64,000 nucleotides of DNA, taken from Smittium culicis. Lineage: Eukaryota; Kickxellomycota; Harpellomycetes; Harpellales; Legeriomycetaceae. Under the pieces are notes generated by a model. It did not search any database. It was given only the letters and a program-made list of their open reading frames with translations, and was not told the DNA's origin. The position numbers and the translations under genes are program-made. The stretch spans positions 1 through 64,000 of the forward strand of contig LSSN01004835.1 of NCBI GenBank assembly GCA_001970855.1, in the 5' to 3' direction. Positions 20,393 to 31,490 of the stretch are shown one piece after another; within the stretch, counting starts at the first letter, position 1; the number at the start of each line of letters is the position of its first letter.

Positions 20393-21325
20393 TTGAAAGG
20401 TTCGACTAAGAATCCGCAGCGACCCCGAAAGAAACATCAGAAGGGTCCACCACCACTGATACTTCACCCAAGACGGAACAAGAAGAAAATGGAAGCCGCT
20501 GCACTCGCAGTCATGACAACAGAAGTTGCGTCACTATTGACCAAGAGAGCGATCGAGGAAGTGAAGACACGAGAACCGGGATTTTACAGCAATCTGTTCG
20601 TAATACCAAAGAATACCGGGGGACTCGGACCAGTCTTGGACTTGAGGAAAATGAATCTCCATGTACAGGAGCGGAACTTCAAAATAGAGTCTCTCTCTTC
20701 AATTTGCCGACTGGTCTGCAGGAAAGACTACATGACCTCACAGGATCTAGAAGATGATTTTATTCACATTCTAATCCACGAATCATGCAATAGGTACCTC
20801 CGCTTTTATTGGAATGGGAAAGCATACCAGTTCAGAGTGATTCCGTTCGAACTATCACTGAGTCCCCACACATTTACAAAGATTCTTCGCTCGATACTGA
20901 CATGGGCGAGAATACGAGGATTCCGATTATCTGCATATCTAGACGATCTATTGATCCTGGAAGAATCGAAGGAGAAATGCGAATCGAATACAGTCAAGGT
21001 TCTATCCAAACTAATGGAACTTGGTTACAAAATAAAGATGAAAAAATCGAAAATGAAGCCATTTCAATCGATAACGCATCTTGGAATGGTAATATACTCT
21101 CGCGAAATGGGTCTGAAATTGCCTTTCTCAAAGATAAAGGGTCTCAGAAGGGAAGCTTCGAAATTACTGAAGATTGGGAAAGCGACTCTGAAGAACCTAG
21201 CGAGTTTCATAGGCAAGGAGCAAGCAATGTCAATTGCATTACTCCCTGGACGTCTCATGTTACGCCGACTCTTGGAGCTGAAGAATATATGTCTTTCGAA
21301 AAAAAAGTATGGACATCGATGGTGA
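20393..21325 (+). pseudogene. DIRS reverse transcriptase
   Basis: The frame opens after a TGA at 20378. RT motifs run in order: FYSNLFVIPKNTGGLGPVLD, then a QDLEDDFIHI block where DIRS RTs have DL.DAY.HI, then YQFRVIPFELSLSPHTFTK, then the catalytic LSAYLDDLLIL. The thumb continues with LGMVIYSREMGL and ASFIGKEQA. The frame ends at 21325, shortly before the RNase H frame opens, so at least one frameshift separates them. There is no good ATG. Confidence 0.85.
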
Positions 21326-21384
21326 TATTGACAGAGCCGACAGTTCAGAATCTAAAATTTTGTTCCACTCAACAGCTATCATGA

Positions 21385-22322
21385 AATGACCAGTCACTCC
21401 TCGCAGAGACACCAGAGCTCGAAGTTTTTACGGATGCGAACGACTCGGAATGGGGAATATTTGTGGGATCCAAATCTTACTCAGGATCATGGAGCCCATC
21501 GGAGGCGTTGATACACATAAACGCCAAAGAATTATTGACAATATTATACGCTCTTCGAATCAAGAGTATTATAGGCCGTTCAGTATTAGTCTACTCAGAA
21601 AATACTACCACATTGACTTACGTCAAAAAATTTGGAGGGACAACCTCACTGCAGCTGTTGGAGATATCGGAAATGATTTTGAAACACTGTTTAGATACGA
21701 ATACACGCGCACAAGTCACGTATGTACCGTCTGTGATGAATACAGCAGACGCTCCGAGTCGTTAAACCGCGCAAGCCGAATGTTTAATATCGGAACAAGT
21801 ATTTTTAGAAATATCCAAGCTATGTTGAACCCATGATGTGGAACTTTTCGCATCGAGGGAGAACAAAAATATCAAAAGGTATTACAGTTCGTTCCCGGAT
21901 CACTATGCGTTAGGTCAGAACGCATTGAAATTCAACTGGAAGAAATGATACAACCCTTACGGTTGCTCTCTGTGGAACCTAATATCTCAAGCTGTACAGA
22001 AAGTTCGGAGGGAACGACTAACAACAACAATGATTACCCCCCCTCCTGTCGAAAACTACTCTATGGTACCCAGATCTACTTAAGTTATCAATAGCCTAGC
22101 TATTACTACTGCAAGCAACAACGGTAGTGCCGGATCCAAAAAGCGGAAAATCTCCACTGTTGAGCAACAAGAACTGGTGTCTCATGTCATGGAGAATCAG
22201 CGGTGCACCCTCAAAGCTCAAGTTCTCTTCGATACAGCTGTTGACATCATCTTTTCAAACCAACGTGCAGTCAAACTTAGATCCAGATACCATTCTATTC
22301 AGCAAAAATTTTCAATTTGGTA
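21385..22322 (+). pseudogene. DIRS RNase H and downstream domain
   Basis: RNase H starts in a new frame: PELEVFTDANDSEWGIF (first D) and HINAKELLTILYALR (E). Then comes VYSENTTTLTYV, where the third acidic residue, normally D of DNTTT, is E. It ends VPSVMNTADAPSR. After a stop at 21763-21765 the same frame continues with THDVELFASREN...PDHYALGQNAL, the DIRS segment that follows RNase H. A second stop follows near 21948. Decayed but clearly identifiable. Confidence 0.8.
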
Positions 22323-23018
22323 GCTGACTCACAATCTATGGAAAATTCCCCTTGCATGACGGAATTCTTGAGAGCAATATATGAGACGGAAATAAATTCT
22401 TTCGTCAACCCTGCTATCAATATATCGCCTGCAATTGAAAGATTAATAGAATGGTACAACACTAAGGATTTAGAAATAAAAAAACTGACAACAAAATTCT
22501 GCTGGTTACTAGAACTATGTGGATTTTTGAGGGAAAGCGATATTCACCGCATAGATGACTCAAGAACAAATTTTAGCAATAATACTCTTAAATCTGTAAT
22601 AATTGCGCCAAAAGAAAAAAGAAATGGGCAACCGATTGAACGTCCTTGCGAAATAAACGGAAACCCAAATCAAATTTTATGCCCAGTTGTCGCATACAAG
22701 GTATACAAATCTAGGGTAGCAACCGTACCCTGTTCAACGCCCGATATCAACAATAATTCAATTGTAGTAAATAGATTATTATGGAATACAAGATATCTAA
22801 ATGAGCCGTTGTAATTAGACTGTATAACAAGACATATTAAAAATTTATCTACTCTCATAGAAAGAACAGCTGATACCCCGATTACAAAAGCTCGTGTAAT
22901 TGGTGCTACTCTAGCAGCAAACTCAGGAATAACAGCGGAAAGCATAGTTTCACACGCCTTTTTGTTGAATTTAAGCATGATTGATACTTACTATAGGTTA
23001 AACCGCAGTACTAAGTAA
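22317..23018 (+). pseudogene. DIRS tyrosine recombinase
   Basis: One frame broken by a single TAA at 22812-22814. The N-terminal half has the core-binding helices (SPAIERLIEWYNTKDLEIKKL). The first catalytic Arg lies in LCGFLRESDIHRI, as in DIRS YRs (LRPSDL-type). The C-terminal part, TKARVIGATLAANSG...SHAFLLNLSMIDTYYRL, supplies the second Arg, the late His and the Tyr nucleophile. The His of the HxxR box is Thr here. In DIRS elements this enzyme integrates a circular DNA without target duplication. Confidence 0.8.
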
Positions 23019-23099
23019 AAAATGACTGAAGCCGTACTGCCTTTGGAGTAACTTAATATGACCACCCCATCAATATATATTGATTAAACTTCTCCCTAA

Positions 23100-25896
23100 A
23101 TGGTTCGATTAATCTTACATTATTCGCGATTTTGTTATTCGCAAAAATTCAAAATTTGTGTTTTTTTACTTTACGCGATTTTTTTTTTCGCGGATCAACT
23201 TTATTTTACTATAAAAATTGCATAAAACTAAAATTATGATTTATTTATAAGATAATAGCGATTTTATAAATCGAAGCTAAAAATAACTAAAATTTGGTTA
23301 AGTAACGTATTTAAAAAATTTTTTTATTGAGCTGACATTCTAGTTTTTCTTTTTTACTTGCAATTATAATAAAAACAATTCCCTTAACTTTTTTACTCTT
23401 TTTAAATTATATTAAATGGAAACTCTATCGAAAAAAAAAAAAGTTAAATTCCATGTCAATATCTGAAAAGATAAAAACTCTAAACACACTTCAAAATTTA
23501 AATAATTTATCCAAAGTTGCAAAAATGAATGTAATAAATGAAAGAAATTTGAGGTATGCTATTAAAAATTCTGAAAATTTTAGAAAAACCGATGCAATCT
23601 AGTCTAGCTGTAGTAAAGATAAGACTTTTTATCATAGAAATGAGATTATTATTAAAATGGAAAAAAGTCTAATATAATGGATAGACTTACAGTTGAAGGA
23701 AAATTCCATAGCTACAAAATCATCTATTAAGCAAAAAGCACAGTTAATATTTCAGGATATTAAAGAAGCTTTCCCAACTGGATAAAATGTCACCTCCTCT
23801 GAAATTATTGGGCGATTTGAAAATTTTGAATTTAGGGAAGGTCTCCATAATATAAAATTTACGTAATAAGAAGCAGGTGGTGATCATAAAGCTGCAAGCG
23901 AATTCCTTAATTAATTGAATAGAATCATTAAAGATGGGGATTATCTACCCAGTAAGGTATATTCCTATTATTATAATAAATATTTTCAATTTAAATTTAT
24001 TTTTATTATAGATATTTAATATTGACGAAACTTTTCTTTATTGGAAACATATGTCGAAAAGAACGGAAATTTCATTAGAAGAAAAATCACTTCCTGGGTT
24101 TAAATCCATAAAAAACAAAGTTAAATTGTTGCTAGGATCAAATTCAACAGGAGATTATAGATTAAATCTTATGTTGATAAACGATTTTGAAATCTCTAGA
24201 GCTTTAAAAGGAAACAAAAAAAGTAACCCCAAAGAATTAGGAGGTCTTAAAAAAAAAGGTATATAAAAAAGTAAATTTTCAGTGAGTATTCTAAGAATAA
24301 ACTCTGGTATGAGCTAAAATATTGTTGTATAAAGTTGAATATTGACTTTTAAAATTAATTTTAATGGACAATCATTGTACACTTTAAATTTTAATCAAAT
24401 CTAATAGAAGGAATAGAAGTTCTTAATATTCCACCAAATACAGCTTCTTTGACCCATCTATAGATCAAGGAGTTATTTCGACATTTGTAGCATACTATTT
24501 AATAAAAATTTTTGAAAAGTTAAATGACTCAGTAAGCAATATAAATAATACAGTATCGATTTTTTTGAAAATTTTTATCATAATGAATTCGATAGAAATC
24601 ATCTCTAAATCCTGGGAATTAGTACCAACCTCGTTTTTAAGAGGTGTTTGGGAAAATTTAATCCCATGGATATGCGACAATAAATTTATAGAAATAAGAA
24701 ACATGGTTTTAATTCTAAAAATCGATTTTCTAAATAAAGGTACAGAATTTTGTTATAAATATCTAGCATTTAGTTATATATATGACACTCTTATAGATGA
24801 AAAATCTCATGAAGATGAATTTTGTGAAGAATTATTGAATAAAAATGAAAGTTATCTAAGCTAAAATGATGAAAAATACAAAGAAATTCAAGCTGATTAT
24901 AACTTAATTTTTAAACTACATAAAGGAATCAATCTAACAGAAAAAGGGCTAGCTATTTTTAAAAAATCGAAAGATAATAAGCTTAGAGTAGAAATTATAA
25001 ATTCAAAAATCAGAACAGATCTTCATCCATACTATGATATTATAAACTGTTCAAAAAGAAGACAAATCATATGTTAAGCCTTTATAGATTTAGATAAAGC
25101 GTTTTCTTACTTATTAAAAAAATCAAATAATATATTTAATTAACTTGATTAAAAATAAAATTATTTTGTTAAATAAAATGAAATATATATAATATGGTAT
25201 GATCTAATCAAACGGATGACTCTTTTTGTAGTATAATCTCTATTAAAACTATTTTCATCTATAACATTCGATTTAAATATTTCTAAAATTAAGGTAGGAT
25301 TTTTTAGTTTAAAAATGTTTTCTAGATTAAAGCACATTAATCGATTCTAAAAAGTATAAATTAGTACAAGTTATTTGATTTTATTTAGAAAATAAAACAA
25401 TTAAATATAACTTAATTTTTTATTCATTTATTCAATCATACTTGTTATTGTATAATTTTAAGATCGAAAACTGATAGGAATAAATAAGAATTATTTCACT
25501 TAGTTAATTCGTTTCGTTTTTTATTTATTAGCTTAAATTAACTTTAAAAAAAATTATAGAGTAAAAGGTGCTTAGTCAGGTATATTTATATTTTATTGAA
25601 ATCTTGTATAAATAGAATGAGATGTGTGACTAAAATTAGCTTAAAACAAACTATTGAAAATTTCGCGTAAAATGAAAATACTAATTTCGTTTTTTTAAAT
25701 AAGCTGGAAATACAGCAAAGAAAAATCCTCATATTTCACGATTTTTTTAGTATTCGATATTCCAATCAAACGCTTTTAAAATTAAGCTGTTAATTTTTCT
25801 ATCTTTCACGAATTTTATTGAACAAAATTTTACTAATTCTGCTGTAAATTGCGTACAAATTGATTTTTATTTTTCAAGAATAGCGAGGATTTCCTG
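23100..25896 (+). mobile_element. pogo/Tigger-type DNA transposon, decayed (copy 1)
   Basis: The limits are approximate. The left side shows TTACATTATTCGCGATTTT at about 23115. The right end reads TAGCGAGGATTTCCTG|TA at 25896, whose reverse complement CAGGAAATCCTCGCTATTC matches the CAGGTAACCCTCGATATTC end of copy 2. The spacing is close to that of copy 2 (2722 bp). A mutated transposase lies inside. The 25713-25896 part, flanked by TA on both sides, could instead be a separate MITE with its own ends. Confidence 0.6.
23454..24864 (+). pseudogene. Tigger-like transposase relic with one intron
   Basis: The N-terminus resembles the pogo/CENP-B helix-turn-helix (ISEKIKTLNTLQ..NNLSKVAK..NERNLRYAI). 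The DDE region follows: IFNIDETFLYWKHM (first D), LLLGSNSTGDYRLNLMLI, a damaged second-D region, then IPPNTASLTHLSIDQGVIST (third D). The C-terminal part with SWELVPTSFLRGVWENLIPW is still open (24565-24864). An apparent GT..TAG intron at about 23957-24012 splits the protein just before IFNIDET. Several stops show it is dead. Confidence 0.7.
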
Positions 25897-28800
25897 TAGT
25901 ATCATATTATTTTGATCCATTAGATCACATCATTTTTTAAAGAAGTAAAAATACGTTCTTTTTTGGGTTTAATTAAACAGGATTACCTGTTTATTTGTTT
26001 TAATCCATATCTCATTTATTAATATTTCATATTAAAAACTCAATAATGGTAATTAAATACAGAAAAAAAACATAAATTGTAGCATTTTTTTATTGAGTAA
26101 GCTGGGAAACAGTCTTTTTATGCTAGTTGGATAAATATTATTGTCAGTCCAATTAAAATTTAAGTTCCTTGTATAAGAGATCAGTATATCATTTTCTGAG
26201 TATTGATCTTTCTAAAAAGACTTAGCCCAAAGTTTAATGTTATAATTGAAACTATATTAGTTTATATTAAATCGTATGTTACATATACTCTTTATAAAAA
26301 GGAAATTATATTTAAAATTAATTATGCATTTTGTTTCAGTTAAGTTGAAATGAAGTGTTAAACAGAAGGTGGTAAAATGCTTACGATATAAAAGCTGAAA
26401 AAAAATAATGTTCAGAAAAAATATTCATCAAGAAATTATTTAGATTCTTTATCATTTTAACATAATAAAATCCTTAAAAAATTTAAAATATTTTATGCTA
26501 TAAGTATTTCCGGTTAGATAAAACATTATTTCTTTAGCTGAAAAATATACTTAATTGCATCCAACGAGTCTTGCAGCTCTTTTTTTATTGGCTGAATATA
26601 ACGGATTCGAAACTTTTATAAACTATTTTTTGGATGCATTCACTTTCACTCAGAATTGTATACAACTTGTTACACTGTTATTTAAATGTATTTTCTTTCA
26701 AGGGGCTGGATATTAGCGATATTATAAAGTTTTTGAGATTTTTAACACTGTTTGATGGGTCAATGGTATTTAAAACAATTCGTGGTATGTCATAATTAGC
26801 CCCATTTCACTTTAAAGTTAGATACAAATATACTTTAAAATATTAAAGGTAAGAGCTAAAGCAAAAAAAATTTAAGATATATAAAATATCCCAGTGCACC
26901 CCAGTGTGAAATTAGTCATTTATAAAGCTTTAATACAAGATTTTTTTTCATAGGATTGAGTTAGGTAGGCTGGTAGATTTCGAGACCTTCGTTGTCTCAA
27001 AAAAAATCAATATATTCTTCACATAATTTGGAATACTCTTTACTAATCTTTGGACCCGAATTTCCGGTGAGAGATTAGTGTTATTGTAGAGGCAAATTTT
27101 TTGAGGTCTCAGATTATGAAATAGTTTCTTTTGGCGGCTTTAAATAATATTTTTATATTTATTTGCATTTTTCCAATCTTCTTTTCAGATTTTTTTTTTC
27201 TAAACTTACTCCGTTTATTATAGCTTTTGTTAAAAATAACGCACCTGAATATTGTTCAGTACCTTATAAACCTAAATATATAATGATTTATTTTATCCAT
27301 TAGCAATAATATTAAATGATTCTGGATTTTTCTGCTGTTTAAATACAAAAAAATAACCATTTTTATATTCATTTAATGTTAAATATTGTTTTTTATAAAT
27401 ATAAATTTTTTATTTCATCACTGAATAATTATTAAAACCTTTTTCTAGATAACCTGAAATATTGATTTACGATATTCACCTTTACTTACTGAGAATCATA
27501 TAGTATTACGCCCGCGATTATCTGATTTAAGTAAATATCTTTTAACACCTTTTAGCTAACTTCTAGACCTCTAAGAAGCAGTTATACCTAAAATAATTTC
27601 TGATTTTTGGCCAATTAATTCAGAAAATTTTGATGTTACCCCGCATCCCCCAGGCATTTAAATATCTTAATAGACTATCAATACTGAATTTTGGAAATCT
27701 TGTGTAGGTTTTAATGTAATTTTTTTTATTCCCTATAAGAGCTTTCTGATTCTTCTATAATTTAATAATGGCTGTTAATGTAGCCATATGGAAAGCGTTG
27801 TTCATATATTAATGTTTTATGAACTAAATTTGACGATAGCTTCAATTTTAAAGTGGCTATATTATTTTCTAGGACTATCACAAAATAGATTTTAATATCA
27901 ATTGAATTATTTTATGACCGTAAAATAAAAATTTAGAGACAAGAATCATAATTTTCCATTAATTCGCTGGCCGGTTTTGATACATCTTTAACAAGAGTAA
28001 CTTAACTTGTCACTCTTGGAATTCACATAAAAGGTAAATATTTTATAAGTTCATTATTTGAATTTTTGATAGCTTTAATATAACTGTGACCCACGGCTGT
28101 TAAGGCTATTTTAGAGTCTCTACGATAAATTTGAGCTGATATATAACTTTTAGAAAATTTTTAGCTATCATTAGAGAAGGAGGACACGCATACGCTGCAG
28201 ATTTTTTCCAGAGTGAATTATAGTATCTGTAACTTGTAAAAAAAAAAATTTCATTTTTATTTTTCAGCGCTGAGGTAAATAGGTATACTTTAATTGACTT
28301 TATTTTTTGCTTAATAAGCTGTAACAAAGGGTTGGGCAGCTTTATTTAACAGTTTTTGTTCATATTCTGTGATAGAAAGCCTATTAACACAATTTCTTTC
28401 CCTAATACACATGATAAAACCACTGATATTTTGTTTTCCATTATGATGCTCTACCATTATTTTGCTAAATCCACTGCCATTTATACATTGTTATAAGGAT
28501 TATATGATCATAATTTCCGTCTGAATTCATTTTTTTTTTATCTCTAGAATGATTCGTGAATTTTTAGTGTACATATTAGGGTCATAGTCTATTTTTATTT
28601 TGATGGCTCTTTCTTCATATCTGCACTCCAAACTAGCAGAAAATTCATTCTTTCGTCTGTGAAACCTCAACTTGTATCGGAGTATTGTTGGATTTATACT
28701 TTTTATTTATAGTATTCTTTTGGTAATGTTAAGTTAGGTAAGTATGTATATGAAACTAGATATAATAACAACATTATAAACTTCATTAGTCACAAGCTTA

Positions 28801-31490
28801 TAATTAATGATAAGATATTAATCTTAAAAAAATCATTTATCTTTATTAATTATAGTAGGTTGTTATGGATAAGAGCTGATAATTTAGTGATTCAAATAAT
28901 CAAATAATAACAAGCATCCGTAGTCATAGACACGGGTACGTTTCAATCAATATAATTAAAACCCAGTGGAATACTGTAATAAATTTTAATATGATTTTAC
29001 CATCATGCTTAATATTTTATTTTATTTTTCGTCAGCAGGAAATGTATTTCTTATCGGTAGTTTGAGATTTCAAGTGGTCGAATAATGTCGATATGGAACA
29101 CAATTTTATCGCAACTGGTCTCATTGATACTGCTGATGTGAATTAAAGGCCGTTTAGACCAACATATTCTTGGTGATAATTGTTTTATTTACTTCTTTCC
29201 GTATCTTATGGCAAGCGTTTTTCATTCTTTATTGAGTCAGTTTCATGATTATTTTAAATTAATAGAATATAAAATCCATAAATTTCTGGCGTGAGAAAAA
29301 TATGATCACCAATTTTTCCCAGTTCAAAATAAATCTCAGCATCTTTCAACGTCTCAGATTTATTATATTATACTGATGGCACTATTAAATTGTTGCCTTT
29401 GAAAATCTATGTATATTTTATACAGAAAAATAGATATAAATTTTAAGCCGTTAGTTTTTTCAACTCTGATTTTATTTTCTTTGAGAATACTCTCGATGTT
29501 TTTGTTAGGCAGAGTGATAATTGAAAGAAATATTACAATAATATCTGATTTATCAACCGGAATATCCGTATCTACAAATTTTAGAGAGGGTTATGCTGTA
29601 ATTTGATTTTAAATCGAGATTCTTTATATAAATTATCTAGAGATCTAAATCCCATAACGATAAAAAATATTGTAACTTATACAATTCTTTCAGAAAAAAT
29701 CATTCATATTTATCATTCCTAACAAAGGAAGGCTTTTTTTTCTTTCGGTTCTTTGGGGGGGGGGGGAACCCGTGATAAATTAGTTTTAACATTCATCTCA
29801 AGTTCTAATTACTCCCAAATTTTGGTATTTTACCTCCATCTCGCTTATTTATTTTGATTGAAGACGTTTTAGCGGATAAATACGTTTGAATAATATTCCA
29901 GCATTAAATCGGATGGTATGTTATACCAACTCATTATATTTTTTGACAAAAAATGAGGTTTTTCGTATTTAAACCATTATTTTATGCGAATTTAGAGGCG
30001 GTAAGGCATCGATTTTAGGCAATAAATACGGATTTTGAGATAAATATAACCGATCAAACGAAATACACTCATTTTTCATATATATATATATATATTTGTA
30101 TTTTAAAATCTTTTTTTTGGTCTAGAAATTTCTGCCGATAATATTTCTTTTGGTCCTTGTCGGTATCTTTTTTACTACTATTTTACTGCGTTTTATAGGC
30201 GCTTTAAGCGCCTGATTGACTCCATCAGTTCAAAAGTATTTTTCTTCCAAGTATATAACTATTTAGTTCAATTAATTTTCAATTCATTTTATAATGCTGA
30301 GCTCCATATATTTAATAATGCTTTTATTTTTATTTTTTGGAAGGTTGTACTGAGAAGCTGTTCGGAATTTCCACTTTTTTTCCCGTCTGATAAAAGGTGG
30401 ACTAACGGATAAAGAAACGTATACGAGAGATCTTTGTACCAGTAATACTGGTTGAATTATCCTTGTCGAATCTATTATCCATAAGCTACTGAAGATCTTA
30501 TTGCGTTTTCCCACTTATGAGGATATTTGGATTCGAGTCTGAGAATATTTTGAGAATACGTACCAATCTCGAGTTATGAAAGAGTTTCAATTTCTTCTAA
30601 ATATCTTGATATTTATTTATTTTGAAGTCCGATTTTGGAAAGTTAGATTATCTCCTGCTCAGATTCAAACTTTTTTTTTTGCCAACCTGTTGGCTAAAAT
30701 TAAAGGTTTTATTGATTTTTTTGCTTTTAAGATAACCCTCGCTAGTTCTATATGTCTAAATTTGATTGAAGATATGAGTTGTGACACAATTTTATGCTCC
30801 TAATAATGTATGAGCAGCCACTTTTTGGTTTCATAATTGAGATATATTATTTTATTGCAGTAAGACTCGCTATCGGTGGTATAAATTCACTCATTTTTAT
30901 CAATTTTAACTTTGGGGCTGAGATAATTGGTTTTTTTTCACAATTCAAGTTTTTTGCTGAGAACCTGAGTTTTTAGTTATACATCGTTAATGCTTTGTCG
31001 CTGCTATTAGATATTTTTTTGTTATTAGCTGTCCAAACTAGAATTAGAATTAAATATTTTATTTTTAAAATCATCTTTATGGTACGGAATTCAGCTTTGG
31101 AAGTGGATAGCTGTACACTGCGGTTCTAGGTATAGTTTATTTATGTTTTAAAATCTATTTATATCTATAAATAAAGCGAAATGTAGCCAAAATAGCCTAC
31201 TAATAATATTTTACTGGGAATTTGGTCTCTAATAACAGTCATAACTGTTCTAAATTTAGTGATGAATAGATCCAATTAATCGATAGAAGGAAGATATTTA
31301 AAATCTATAATGTAGCGTTGAGTTATTAGGCGTTGAGTTATAATATTTGTATTCCGGATTATCTATCGATAGAAGGCTTTCAGTAACAAAATGCGTTTCA
31401 CCACATAGAAAACTATTATATAATGTGGTAAAAACGATTTCTTTTCTTTTTTTTTTTAAAATTTATATTGTTTTTATTTTTTAATAAGTA
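25897..31490. other. Gene-free AT-rich stretch between two Tigger copies
   Basis: No ORF longer than about 76 codons and no tRNA found. The minus strand has scattered protein-like but stop-ridden reading segments (about 28560-28680, 29990-30060, 30284-30514), suggesting old coding or transposon sequence beyond recognition. A 12-G homopolymer (29755-29766) and a short (TA)n tract (about 30080-30096) are the only compositional marks. Confidence 0.5.

Larger units (their letters stand above)
19149..23068 (+). mobile_element. DIRS-type tyrosine-recombinase retrotransposon
   Basis: Minimal limits are set by a perfect 19-bp inverted repeat, GGGGTGGTCATATTAAGTT at 19149-19167 and its reverse complement at 23050-23068. 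A weaker match extends outwards on both sides. Between them lie gag, a DIRS-like RT with YLDD, RNase H, and a tyrosine recombinase in place of a DDE integrase. That combination plus inverted rather than direct terminal repeats is diagnostic of DIRS1-like elements. Frameshifts and a few stops interrupt pol. I did not resolve the internal complementary region or the exact ends. Confidence 0.85.

Noticed and set aside
29755..29766. G12 run as a G-quadruplex or regulatory signal
   Set aside because: It is a single homopolymer with no neighbouring G tracts in a gene-free region. Slippage is the simpler explanation.
30500..30560. tRNA B-box-like ggattcgagtc
   Set aside because: No matching A box, acceptor stem or cloverleaf could be formed with the flanking sequence.
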